The notes below the pieces were generated by a model. That model saw only the letters and a program-made list of their open reading frames with translations. It was not told the origin of the DNA and made no database searches. Shown here in pieces: positions 9,113 to 16,043 of a stretch of 64,000 nucleotides of DNA (position 1 is its first letter; each line of letters opens with the position of its first letter). The stretch is from Bradyrhizobium stylosanthis (GTDB taxonomy: Bacteria; Pseudomonadota; Alphaproteobacteria; Rhizobiales; Xanthobacteraceae). Location of the stretch: contig NZ_LVEM01000004.1 in NCBI RefSeq assembly GCF_001641335.1, forward strand, positions 334,557 through 398,556, in the 5' to 3' direction. The position numbers and the translations under genes were made by a program.

Positions 9113-9541
9113 CTATTCGGCGGCCTGCGGCTGTGCGCCGTAGGCCTCGGACATCATGTAGCCGGACAGCACGCCGTAGGCGTCGGTCCAGGCGGTGGCG
9201 AGTTCGGGCGTCCAGGCCTCGCCAAGACCCTTCTCCAGGGTCCACAGCAAGGTCGCGCCGACCACGGGGTAGTGCTCGGCCTTGGCGCCATAAGCGACGT
9301 GACGCTTGGCCAGCGCCGAGGCCGCAGGAAGAATCGTCTCGAGGTTCGACAGACCGCCGACCACGGCGGCGAGCATGCCCATCAGCTTCTTGCGCTGCTC
9401 GGTCATGTCTTCAGGAAACATCGCGCGCACGGACGGCGCCACCTCGAACAGGCGATCGTAGAACAGCACCGCAGCGGTTTCCGAGATCGGAGCGACCTTG
9501 GAAAAGCTCTGCTGGATGAGGGTCACTTGTTCGGGCGTCAT
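9113..9541 (-). CDS. bjgb: Single-domain haemoglobin (NO detoxification)
   Basis: A 142-residue globin similar to the haem domain of flavohaemoglobins but lacking the reductase domain. Visible features: the B10 tyrosine in LFYDRLF, the proximal histidine in AKRHVAYGA, and the HYPVVGATLLWTLEKGLG helix typical of this class. Expected role is binding and oxidising NO formed while nitrate and nitrite are reduced, with Flp as a likely reductant. The longer frame to 9592 is not used: the ATG at 9541 has AGGAG 8 bases upstream and begins with the family-typical MTPEQVTLIQQSF. It is separated from narK by 121 bases that hold a perfect hairpin, which may set different levels for the importer and the downstream enzymes. 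Confidence 0.93.
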   Translation of the reverse strand: MTPEQVTLIQQSFSKVAPISETAAVLFYDRLFEVAPSVRAMFPEDMTEQRKKLMGMLAAVVGGLSNLETILPAASALAKRHVAYGAKAEHYPVVGATLLWTLEKGLGEAWTPELATAWTDAYGVLSGYMMSEAYGAQPQAAE

Positions 9542-9621
9542 GATGGTCTCCTGTCTGTTTCGGTTTGCCTTGGTGCGCGCCGTTGCGAACAAGGTTCATG
9601 GGTCAAACGTCATCAGAGAGT

Positions 9622-9645
9622 CTTCTCCCCGCGTACGGGGAGAAG
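9622..9645 (-). promoter_or_regulatory. Intercistronic hairpin between narK and bjgb
   Basis: A perfect inverted repeat, CTTCTCCCCG and CGGGGAGAAG around a 4-base centre, in the 121-base gap within the operon. There is no T tract, so it is more likely an RNA-stability or partial-termination element than a full terminator. Its arms resemble the CTCTCCCCGC...GCGGGGAGAG arms of the dispersed repeat at 45415-45560. Confidence 0.6.
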
Positions 9646-9662
9646 CGAGATTCGTACCAAGT

Positions 9663-11042
9663 TCAGACCCGCGCTTCGGCGAGGCCTGCGGCGCCCTCAC
9701 CCTGCGGACTGCGACGCAGGTAGAACCACCAGGTCAGGCCGAGGCAGGAGGCGTAGAAGACGAGATAGATCGCGAGCGCGAGCGACGGCCCGCCGGTCAG
9801 GGCGATCGACTTGCCGAACCCGCTCGGGATCAGATAGCCACCGACGGCGCCGATCGCGCCGATGAAGCCGACCGCGGCGCCGCTCTCGATGCTCGCGGTC
9901 TTCAGCGCGACCGCGCGCGCCGCATCGCCCTGGCCGCGTACCTTGGCCAGATTCTGCTCACGGAAGATCGAGGGGATCATGCGGTAGGTCGAGCCGTTGC
10001 CGATGCCCGTCGTCACGAACAGGATCAGGAACATCGACAGGAAGCCGGTGAAGTCCTTGTGCCCGACGAAGTAGAGCACGCCGACTGTCGCCGCCGCCAT
10101 CACGATGAAATTCCAGAAGGTGATGACCGAGCCGCCGATCCTGTCGGCGAGCCAGCCGCCGAACGGCCGCGACAGCGATCCGACCAGCGGACCGAGGAAC
10201 GCGATCGAGATCGTCACCGACGGGAACTGCGTCTTGAGCAGCAGCGGGAATGCCGCCGAGTAGCCGATGAAGGATCCGAACGTGCCGATGTAGAGGTACG
10301 CCATGATCCAGGTGTGCCTGCGCTTGACCACCGCGAGCTGGTTCCTGATCGACGACTTGGCCGTGGTCAGGTTGTTCATGAAGAACACCGCACCGAACAC
10401 CGCGATCCCGATCGGCAGCACCCACATCAGGCCGGCATTCTGCAGGAAGATGCCGTCGACGGGCGTTGCCTGGAACAGGTTGATCACGGCGAGCGTCATC
10501 AGGATCGGGGTCAGCAGCTGCACGCTGGAGACGCCGATATTGCCGCCGGCCGCATTGAGGCCGAGCGCCCAGCCCTTCATCCTGTCCGGGAAGAAGAAGG
10601 AGATGTTGGTCATGCTGGAGGCGAAATTGCCGCCGCCGAGACCGGCGGTCGAAGCGACCAGCAGCATCAGCCAGAAGGGCGTGTCGGGATGGCTGACGAA
10701 ATACGCCAGCGACAGCGTCGGGATGAACAGGATCGCCGCGCTGAAAATGGTCCAGTTGCGGCCGCCGAAGGTCGTGACCGCGAAGGTATAGGGAAAGCGC
10801 ATGAAGGCGCCGATGAGCCCCGGCACAGCGACGAGCTGAAACAGCTGGTCGGTTGTGTATTGGAAGCCCGCCTGCGGCAGCTTGGTGGTGACGATGCTCC
10901 AGATCAGCCACACCGAGAAGCCGATATGCTCGGCAACGATCGACCAGATCAGGTTACGCCGGGCGATTGTCTTGCCGCCCGCATTCCAGAACGCCTCGTC
11001 CTCGGGGCGCCAGTCTGAAATCCAAGTAGGATTCTTCGTCAT
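9663..11042 (-). CDS. narK: Nitrate/nitrite transporter of the MFS NarK family
   Basis: A 459-residue inner-membrane protein with twelve predicted helices, NarK/NasA branch of the major facilitator superfamily. It should import nitrate and possibly exchange nitrite. Seen: GGGNFASSMTNISFFFPDRMKGWALGLNAAGGNIGVS (nitrate signature with F-P-x-x-x-K-G-x-A-x-G) and a second signature GIGNGSTYRMIPSIF. The ATG at 11042 has GGAAGG 8 bases upstream. First gene of narK-bjgb-flp-nasC. A 138-base leader, a sigma-54 type promoter and NtrC-like boxes precede it (separate entries). The window therefore has two nitrate importers, this one and NrtABC. Confidence 0.94.
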   Translation of the reverse strand: MTKNPTWISDWRPEDEAFWNAGGKTIARRNLIWSIVAEHIGFSVWLIWSIVTTKLPQAGFQYTTDQLFQLVAVPGLIGAFMRFPYTFAVTTFGGRNWTIFSAAILFIPTLSLAYFVSHPDTPFWLMLLVASTAGLGGGNFASSMTNISFFFPDRMKGWALGLNAAGGNIGVSSVQLLTPILMTLAVINLFQATPVDGIFLQNAGLMWVLPIGIAVFGAVFFMNNLTTAKSSIRNQLAVVKRRHTWIMAYLYIGTFGSFIGYSAAFPLLLKTQFPSVTISIAFLGPLVGSLSRPFGGWLADRIGGSVITFWNFIVMAAATVGVLYFVGHKDFTGFLSMFLILFVTTGIGNGSTYRMIPSIFREQNLAKVRGQGDAARAVALKTASIESGAAVGFIGAIGAVGGYLIPSGFGKSIALTGGPSLALAIYLVFYASCLGLTWWFYLRRSPQGEGAAGLAEARV

Positions 11043-11180
11043 TGAGTATCCCTTCCAGGCTCACCGCTGCGTCGTTGCAGGCTCAGCCTCCGATCACGGA
11101 GGCACGCTCCGGGGCTTCTCCCCGGTGGCGAGTTCACGATGCTGATTGATGATGTTGAGGGACGTCGTCGTTGGCGTCGG
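11043..11180 (-). promoter_or_regulatory. Structured narK leader RNA with three hairpins (candidate NasT target)
   Basis: The predicted transcript start (about 12 bases after the -12 element) leaves a leader near 138 nt. It contains three stem-loops in order: 11109-11125 (CCGGGG/CCCCGG), 11086-11103 (GCCTCC/GGAGGC with a 6-base loop) and 11067-11080 (CTGC-AACGAC-GCAG). The last two are 5 bases apart. The AACGAC hexaloop has A at 1 and G at 4, the loop bases that ANTAR-domain antiterminators such as NasT/NasR recognise. No clear U-rich terminator is seen, so the attenuation mechanism remains open. Confidence 0.5.
11068..11080 (-). promoter_or_regulatory. CTGCAACGACGCA box shared with the nrtA leader
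   Basis: This 13-base sequence is identical to 14479-14491 in the nrtA leader and in both cases lies just upstream of the ribosome site. It folds into a short stem with the hexaloop AACGAC. Its exact conservation between two otherwise different leaders points to a shared RNA-level regulator. Confidence 0.6.
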
Positions 11181-11188
11181 ACAAGGTA

Positions 11189-11206
11189 ATTCAACTTCCG
11201 TGCCAA
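11189..11206 (-). promoter_or_regulatory. Sigma-54 type promoter of narK
   Basis: On the minus strand the sequence reads TTGGCACGGAAGTTGAAT, matching the sigma-54 consensus TGGCACG-N4-TTGC except that the -12 GC is GA. The first G of the -24 element is at 11204. The nrtA promoter has the same layout and the same GA variant. Its NtrC-like boxes are centred 112 bp upstream. Confidence 0.72.
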
Positions 11207-11299
11207 CTGCCTGGAATCGGGAAATACAGGGAATTCAGCAGCTTATTCGAATTGACCGAAATTTTTGCACGCGTATTTCGCACGCAAATTTTGCGATTC

Positions 11300-11332
11300 G
11301 CTCAATCCCTGTGCGGCGCACAAGGATTGAGC
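11300..11332 (-). promoter_or_regulatory. Tandem NtrC-like boxes upstream of narK
   Basis: Two 15-base sites, GCTC-N7-GTGC (11300-11314) and GCAC-N7-GAGC (11318-11332), 18 bp centre to centre, each fit the NtrC pattern GCAC-N7-GTGC with one mismatch. They meet in a GTGCGGCGCAC core, and 11302-11330 forms an almost perfect palindrome. The core centre (11316) is 112 bp from the -24 G at 11204. The same core recurs at 14767-14781. NtrC is the best candidate because sigma-54 promoters need such an enhancer and these are nitrogen genes. Confidence 0.68.
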
Positions 11333-11350
11333 TTGATGATTTCAAATTAG

Positions 11351-11367
11351 GCGCGGTGTTTCCGCGC
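11351..11367 (-). terminator. Terminator-like hairpin after nrtC
   Basis: GCGCGG / CCGCGC stem with a 5-base loop lies 14 bases past the nrtC stop. On the minus strand it is followed by CTAATTTGAAA, a weak U-rich tail. It would separate the nrtABC transcript from the narK control region. Confidence 0.55.
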
Positions 11368-11380
11368 GTTAACGATTGCG

Positions 11381-12175
11381 TTACGCAGCCTCGACGAAGC
11401 GATGACGCTCGTACAGGAATTCGAGCACGCGCTGGCGACACTTCAAGTACGTCGCGTTTGTCGCGAGCTCGAGCCGCTTGCGCGGCCTTGCGAGCGGAAC
11501 TTCCAGCACCTCGCCGATGCGCGCGCTCGGCCCGTTCGTCATCATCACGATGCGGTCGGACAACAGCACGGCCTCGTCGACGTCGTGGGTGATCATCAGG
11601 ATGGTGTTGCCGAGCTTCTGATGCAGCGCCATCACCGAGTCCTGCAGATGCGCCCGCGTCAGCGCGTCGAGCGCACCGAACGGCTCATCCAGCAGCAGCA
11701 CCTTCGGCTCCATCGCCAAAGCCCGGGCGATGCCGACACGCTGCTTCATGCCGCCGGAGATTTCCGACGGGCGCTTGTCCCTGGCATGGGCCATCTGCAC
11801 CAGGTTGAGATTGTGCATCACCCAAGCGTCGCGCTCGGCCTTCGTCTTGGTCCTGGCGAAGACCTTGTCGACGCCGAGCCTGACGTTTTCGTAGACGGTG
11901 AGCCAGGGCAGCAGGCTGTGGTTCTGGAACACCACGGCGCGATCGGGTCCCGGCGAGTTGACCTCGCGGTTCTCCAGCAGCACGCCCCCGGTCGTGGCGG
12001 TAGTCAGCCCCGCGATGATGTTGAGCAGGGTCGACTTGCCGCAACCGGAATGGCCGATGATCGAGACGTACTGCCCCTTCTCGATCGTCAGGTTGATGTC
12101 CTTCAGCACCTCGGTGCTCGCAGCGCCGCGGGTGAATATCTTGTCGATGTGATCGAGCTTCAGATAGGCGGTCAT
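11381..12175 (-). CDS. nrtC: Nitrate ABC transporter, ATP-binding subunit
   Basis: A 264-residue ATPase of the nitrate/sulfonate/taurine ABC group that powers NrtAB. Walker A is GHSGCGKST (near residue 42), the Q loop is VFQNHSLLPW, the signature is ISGGMKQRVGIARALAM, Walker B is VLLLDEPFGALD, and the H loop is MITHDVDEA. There is no extra C-terminal NrtA-like domain, so by cyanobacterial naming it equals NrtD rather than the fused NrtC. The ATG at 12175 follows AAGGAGAAGGG and lies 13 bases after the nrtB stop, so it is the last gene of nrtABC. Confidence 0.93.
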   Translation of the reverse strand: MTAYLKLDHIDKIFTRGAASTEVLKDINLTIEKGQYVSIIGHSGCGKSTLLNIIAGLTTATTGGVLLENREVNSPGPDRAVVFQNHSLLPWLTVYENVRLGVDKVFARTKTKAERDAWVMHNLNLVQMAHARDKRPSEISGGMKQRVGIARALAMEPKVLLLDEPFGALDALTRAHLQDSVMALHQKLGNTILMITHDVDEAVLLSDRIVMMTNGPSARIGEVLEVPLARPRKRLELATNATYLKCRQRVLEFLYERHRFVEAA

Positions 12176-12188
12176 GTGTCCCTTCTCC

Positions 12189-13085
12189 TTAGCTTGTCGC
12201 GGTGCCGCGGGTGACGACCTTGCCGAGGCCCGCGATCAGGCGGTCCAGCACGAAGCCGACAATGCCGACATAGAACAGCGCCAGGATGATCTCGCTGATA
12301 TGCGAGGAGTTCCAGGCGTCCCAGATGAAGAAGCCGATGCCGACGCCGCCGATCAGCATTTCGGCCGCGACGATGGCGAGCCAGGACAGGCCGATGCCGA
12401 TGCGAAGGCCGGTGAAGATGTAGGGCGCGGCCGCCGGGATCATGATCTTGGAGAAGAACTCGAGCGGGTTGAGCTGCACCACCGCCGCGACGTTGCGATA
12501 ATCCTGCGGGATGTTGCGGATGCCGACCGCGGTGTTGATGATGATCGGCCAGATCGAGGTGATGAAGATGACGAAGATCGCCGAAGGCTGGCCGTCGCGG
12601 AACGCGGCGAGCGACAGCGGCAACCAGGCCAGCGGCGGAATCGTGCGCAGCACCTGGAACAACGGATCGAGCCCGCGCATCGCCCAGACCGACTGCCCGA
12701 CCAGCACGCCGAGCGCGATGCCGGCGATCGCAGACAGCGAATAGCCGAGCGCGACGCGCTGGAGACTGGCGGAAAGATGCCAGAACAGGCCCTTGTCGAT
12801 GCCGCCATGGTCGAAGAACGGGTCGAGGATCAGCTCCTTGGTGTCCTTGAACACTTTTGACGGCGGCGGCAGCGCCGAGCCGGCTCGCCGGCAGACCAGC
12901 TCCCACACCAGCGTCAGCAGCGCGATCACGACCAGCGGCGGGATGACGCGCACCGCCGTCTCCCTTGCCATGCGGGCGTAGGTCTCGCTGCGCGGCGGGC
13001 GCCTCAGTGTCATCGCGACGACCGGCGCGGCAACGGCTGCGGGCGCCGCGGTCTCGACCTCAATCTTCGTGGCAGTCATATTCAT
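12189..13085 (-). CDS. nrtB: Nitrate ABC transporter, permease subunit
   Basis: A 298-residue inner-membrane permease of the BPD_transp_1 type. After a 40-residue cytoplasmic start come about six helices; the EAA-like coupling loop reads YRNVAAVVQLNPLEFFSKIMIPAAAPYIFTGLR. The motif WPIIINTAVGIRNIPQDYRNVA is typical of nitrate permeases. It is located 60 bases after nrtA and 13 before nrtC. ATG at 13085 (MNMTATKIEVE) has GGAGA 10 bases upstream. It forms the channel through which NrtA delivers nitrate. Confidence 0.93.
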   Translation of the reverse strand: MNMTATKIEVETAAPAAVAAPVVAMTLRRPPRSETYARMARETAVRVIPPLVVIALLTLVWELVCRRAGSALPPPSKVFKDTKELILDPFFDHGGIDKGLFWHLSASLQRVALGYSLSAIAGIALGVLVGQSVWAMRGLDPLFQVLRTIPPLAWLPLSLAAFRDGQPSAIFVIFITSIWPIIINTAVGIRNIPQDYRNVAAVVQLNPLEFFSKIMIPAAAPYIFTGLRIGIGLSWLAIVAAEMLIGGVGIGFFIWDAWNSSHISEIILALFYVGIVGFVLDRLIAGLGKVVTRGTATS

Positions 13086-13145
13086 CGCAATATCTCTCCG
13101 GCTGCAAAAGACGATGCGGCCGCCTCGCGGCGGCCGCTGGCTCCA

Positions 13146-14462
13146 TCAGACTTCGACGCGCTTGATCGCGAGCGACTTCAGATAGGCAGCCGGATTTTCG
13201 GGATCGAACACCTTGCCGTCGAAGAAGGTCTCCTTGCCGCGCGAGGTCGAAGCCGGAATGTCCGCCGCAGCTACGCCGAGCGTCTTGGCCGCATCGCGCC
13301 ACATGTCCTCGCGGTTGACCTTGGCGATCAGCGCCTTGGTGTCGAAATTCGCCTCGTACTTGCCCCAGCGGATGTCTTCCGTGAGGAACCAGAGGTCGTG
13401 GCTCTGGAACGGATAGGAGGCGAAGTCGCGCCAGTACTTCATGATGTGCGGCGAGTTCTCGACCACCTTGCCGTTGCCGTAGTCGAACTTGCCGGCAGTG
13501 CGGTCGTAGACGTCCTCGACCGGACAGTTGATCCACTGCCGCTTAGCCATGATGGTGGCGAGTTCCTGCTTGTTCTCGGCCTTGTCGGCCCATTGCTGGG
13601 CCTCGAGCACCGCCATCAGGATCGCCTTGGTCGCCTTGGGATATTTGTCGACGAAGGCTGCGCGCATGCCGAAGGATTTCTCCGGATGCTTGTTCCAGAT
13701 CTCGCCGGTATTGACCGCGGTGTAGCCGATGTCCTGGTGGACGAGCTGAAGATTCCAGGGCTCGCCGACGCAGAAGCAGTCCATGGTGCCGACCTTCATG
13801 TTCGCCACCATCTGCGGCGGCGGCACCACGATGGTCTCGATGTCCTTGTCGGGATCGATGCCGCCGGCGGCGAGCCAGTAGCGGATCCACAGATCATGCG
13901 TGCCGCCGGGGAAGGTCATCGCGGCCTTGACCGACTTGCCGGAAGCCTTCTTCTTCTCCAGCGCCGCCTTGAACGGCGCCGCGTCGGTGCCGAGCTTGAG
14001 GTCGGCATATTCCTTGGCGACCGAGATGCACTGCGCATCGAGGTTGAGCCGCGCCAGGATGTACATCGGCGTCGGCTGGTTGTTCTGCGTCACCTTGCCG
14101 GCCGAGATCAGGTACGGCATCGGCGTGAGGATATGCGCGCCGTCGATACCGTTGCCCTCCGAGCCGAGCACGAGATTGTCGCGCGTGGTACCCCAGGAGG
14201 CCTGCTTCTGCACGTCGACATCGGGCACGCCATACTTCGCGAACAGGCCCTTGTCCTTGGCGACGAAGAGCGGGCCGGCATCGGAGAGCGCGATGAAGCC
14301 GAGCTTGGCGCCCTTGACCTCGGGGCCTGCATCCTGCGCGAAGGCGCCGGCGGGGAAATTGAGCTTGGCGGCGGCGAGAAGAGCGGCGGTCGAGCCTGCG
14401 GCCTTCAACAATTGACGGCGGCTGAGCCCAATGTCCGAGGGCCTGCGGGTGCGCTTGGTCAT
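13146..14462 (-). CDS. nrtA: Nitrate ABC transporter, Tat-exported substrate-binding protein
   Basis: A 438-residue periplasmic nitrate-binding protein of the NrtA/CmpA family. The N terminus carries a twin-arginine signal (LSRRQLLKAAGSTAALLAAAKLNF) with cleavage expected near AFAQD. Family blocks include LGFIALSDAGPLFVAKDKGLF and MDCFCVGEPWNLQLV. The open frame continues upstream to 14552, but the ATG at 14462 (MTKRTRRPSD) is the start that leaves a proper Tat signal, and the upstream part overlaps leader hairpins. First gene of nrtABC; promoter and leader are in separate entries. Confidence 0.94.
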   Translation of the reverse strand: MTKRTRRPSDIGLSRRQLLKAAGSTAALLAAAKLNFPAGAFAQDAGPEVKGAKLGFIALSDAGPLFVAKDKGLFAKYGVPDVDVQKQASWGTTRDNLVLGSEGNGIDGAHILTPMPYLISAGKVTQNNQPTPMYILARLNLDAQCISVAKEYADLKLGTDAAPFKAALEKKKASGKSVKAAMTFPGGTHDLWIRYWLAAGGIDPDKDIETIVVPPPQMVANMKVGTMDCFCVGEPWNLQLVHQDIGYTAVNTGEIWNKHPEKSFGMRAAFVDKYPKATKAILMAVLEAQQWADKAENKQELATIMAKRQWINCPVEDVYDRTAGKFDYGNGKVVENSPHIMKYWRDFASYPFQSHDLWFLTEDIRWGKYEANFDTKALIAKVNREDMWRDAAKTLGVAAADIPASTSRGKETFFDGKVFDPENPAAYLKSLAIKRVEV

Positions 14463-14638
14463 GTCTAGTGTCGTCCTTTGCGTCGTTGCAGAATTGATGG
14501 CGTCAGTGCACACGAGCAGCCCGTCCGTCCGGCGGCGCCGTCCTTGGCGCATGCGAACGCACGACGGGGGAGACCCCCGTCTGGTGGCGTCAGCAAATCG
14601 GATGAGAAGTCTCGCGGGACGGCTTCAATGGCGTCGGC
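14463..14638 (-). promoter_or_regulatory. Structured nrtA leader RNA (candidate NasT target)
   Basis: The leader of about 176 nt contains a strong hairpin GACGGGGG-TCT-CCCCCGTC (14563-14581), a hairpin GCGCC-AAGGAC-GGCGC (14535-14550) and the CTGCAACGACGCA element (14479-14491). The loops AAGGAC and AACGAC both have A at position 1 and G at 4, the pattern of ANTAR-protein RNA targets. As in narK, the sequence CGCCACC precedes the G/C-rich hairpin. No U-tract terminator is evident. Confidence 0.5.
14479..14491 (-). promoter_or_regulatory. CTGCAACGACGCA box in the nrtA leader
   Basis: Identical over 13 bases to the narK leader box at 11068-11080 and likewise just upstream of the ribosome site (AAAGGA). 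The hexaloop AACGAC is kept although the outer pair is weaker here (C opposite A). Confidence 0.6.
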
Positions 14639-14646
14639 TTGGAACT

Positions 14647-14664
14647 ATTCAAGCATCGTGCCAA
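14647..14664 (-). promoter_or_regulatory. Sigma-54 type promoter of nrtA
   Basis: On the minus strand TTGGCACGATGCTTGAAT, i.e. TGGCACG-N4-TTGA, differing from the consensus only in the -12 C. The -24 G is at 14662, exactly 112 bp from the core centre of the shared NtrC-like boxes (14774). Confidence 0.72.
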
Positions 14665-14757
14665 GCGCTGCGATGCAAAATCACAAATAGAATTAGCGAC
14701 TTAGCAGACCCGCGCTATCCTGCCGCAGGGCTGCCGCGCTTGCGAAATTTGCGCACT

Positions 14758-14790
14758 GCCCAATCCTTGTGCGGCGCACAAACCTTGTGC
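14758..14790. promoter_or_regulatory. Shared divergent NtrC-like enhancer between nrtA and the channel/kinase operon
   Basis: Two 15-base boxes, GCCC-N7-GTGC (14758-14772) and GCAC-N7-GTGC (14776-14790), 18 bp apart. The second is a perfect fit to the GCAC-N7-GTGC form of NtrC sites. The core TTGTGCGGCGCACAA (14767-14781) is centred at 14774, exactly 112 bp from the -24 G of both flanking sigma-54 promoters (14662 minus, 14886 plus). One enhancer thus appears to drive both directions. Confidence 0.7.
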
Positions 14791-14883
14791 AACCGCTCAA
14801 GCAGAAGGCCGCCAAGCACCACGGGCCACGAGTCACGAGAGACGCATCACATTGATATAACTTGATTTTTCTCACGCGTTTCG

Positions 14884-14900
14884 GCGGCACGCAACTTGCT
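14884..14900 (+). promoter_or_regulatory. Sigma-54 type promoter of the formate/nitrite channel gene
   Basis: GCGGCACGCAACTTGCT contains GGCACG-N4-TTGC with the correct 10 bases between GG (14886-14887) and GC (14898-14899). This is the best -12 match of the three sigma-54 sites here. Transcription would begin near 14911, giving a 227-nt leader. Confidence 0.7.
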
Positions 14901-14910
14901 TCTCTATTGG

Positions 14911-15137
14911 TGTCAACGAAGACTGCGGTTCGCCGCATTGTTGCAGCCTCCGCCGGCTGCATTTTGGAAGCCGATCTGCTTCGCGGCCCCTTCCGGCTCA
15001 GTTCTCGTGACGCGATTCCCAAGGGCTTCCAGACCTCCATAACCCTCGTGCGCGGCTAGGCCGTCCGCACGGCCCAAAACGTTCAGCCGCGCTCTCACGG
15101 GCGTGTCGATCTCACTTACGAAGCAAAGGAACCATTG
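14911..15137 (+). promoter_or_regulatory. Leader RNA of the channel gene with a candidate attenuator
   Basis: Near the predicted transcript start are a 3-bp stem with loop AACGAA (14912-14923), a stem closed by a TTCG tetraloop (TGCGG/CCGCA), and GCAGCC-TCCGCC-GGCTGC followed by ATTTT (14943-14965). The last looks like an intrinsic terminator placed about 30 nt into the transcript. A second hairpin, GGCCGT/ACGGCC, is at 15059-15074. The AACGAA loop fits the A1/G4 ANTAR pattern, so regulated readthrough is plausible but unproven. Confidence 0.42.
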
Positions 15138-15977
15138 ATGTCGTATCTCGCGCCTTCGGAATTCGTCACCAAGATGGTGGATGCAGGCGAGTCCAAGATC
15201 TTCATGTCCACCCGGGATACGATCATCCGGGCCTATATGGCCGGTGCCATCCTGGCGCTGGCGGCCTGGTTTGCCGTCACCATCAACGTCAACACGGGCC
15301 AGCCGCTGGTCGGCGCGCTGCTGTTTCCGGTCGGCTTCGTCATGCTCTATCTGCTGGGCTTCGACCTTCTGACAGGCGTGTTCGTGCTCTCCCCGCTCGC
15401 CCTGATCGACAAGCGCCCGGGCGTCACCTTTAGCGGCGTGCTGCGCAACTGGGGCCTCGTCTTCCTCGGCAACTTCGCCGGCGCCTTCACCGTGGCGTTC
15501 ATGATGGCCTTCGTCACGACCTTCGGCTTCACGCAGGCGCCCGACAAGGTCGGCGCGGCCATCGGCAATATCGGCGAGGGCCGAACGCTGGGCTACGCCG
15601 CGCACGGCGCAGCCGGCATGGCGACGTTGTTCATGCGCGGCATGCTCTGCAACTGGATGGTTTCCACCGGCGTCGTCGGTGCCATGATCTCGACCTCGGT
15701 CCCCGGCAAGGTCATCGCGATGTGGATGCCGATCCTGGTGTTCTTCTACATGGTGTTCGAACATTCCGTCGTGAACATGTTCCTGTTCCCGTCGGGCCTG
15801 ATGCTGCACGCCAAGTTCTCGATCATGGACTATCTGATCTGGAACGAGATCCCGACCGTGCTCGGCAACCTCGTCGGCGGCCTCGCCTTCACCGGCATGA
15901 CGCTCTACGCCACGCACGTCCTGACTCTGCCGAAGCGTCAGGTCGACAAGGCTGCAAAGCCCCGCGTCGCCGCCTGA
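15138..15977 (+). CDS. Formate/nitrite transporter (FNT) family channel
   Basis: A 279-residue inner-membrane protein of the FNT family (FocA/NirC-like), six hydrophobic helices with the family pattern: GAILALAAWFAVTINVNTG, LGFDLLTGVFVLSPLAL, the LRNWGLVFLGNFAG helix and the duplicated half with RGMLCNWMVSTGVVGAMIS. These channels conduct small monovalent anions such as nitrite or formate. The position beside nrtABC and the shared NtrC-like enhancer favour nitrite, either uptake or release of excess nitrite formed by NasC. The ATG at 15138 has AAAGGA 7 bases upstream; the TTG at 15135 is not needed. It is followed after 66 bases by the phosphatase/kinase gene on the same strand. Confidence 0.9.
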   Translation: MSYLAPSEFVTKMVDAGESKIFMSTRDTIIRAYMAGAILALAAWFAVTINVNTGQPLVGALLFPVGFVMLYLLGFDLLTGVFVLSPLALIDKRPGVTFSGVLRNWGLVFLGNFAGAFTVAFMMAFVTTFGFTQAPDKVGAAIGNIGEGRTLGYAAHGAAGMATLFMRGMLCNWMVSTGVVGAMISTSVPGKVIAMWMPILVFFYMVFEHSVVNMFLFPSGLMLHAKFSIMDYLIWNEIPTVLGNLVGGLAFTGMTLYATHVLTLPKRQVDKAAKPRVAA

Positions 15978-16043
15978 TCGAATACGTCTCGACAGGGGAG
16001 CTTCGCCCGAGCAGGGTGAGGCTCCCCTCTCCTGGTGGTGACG

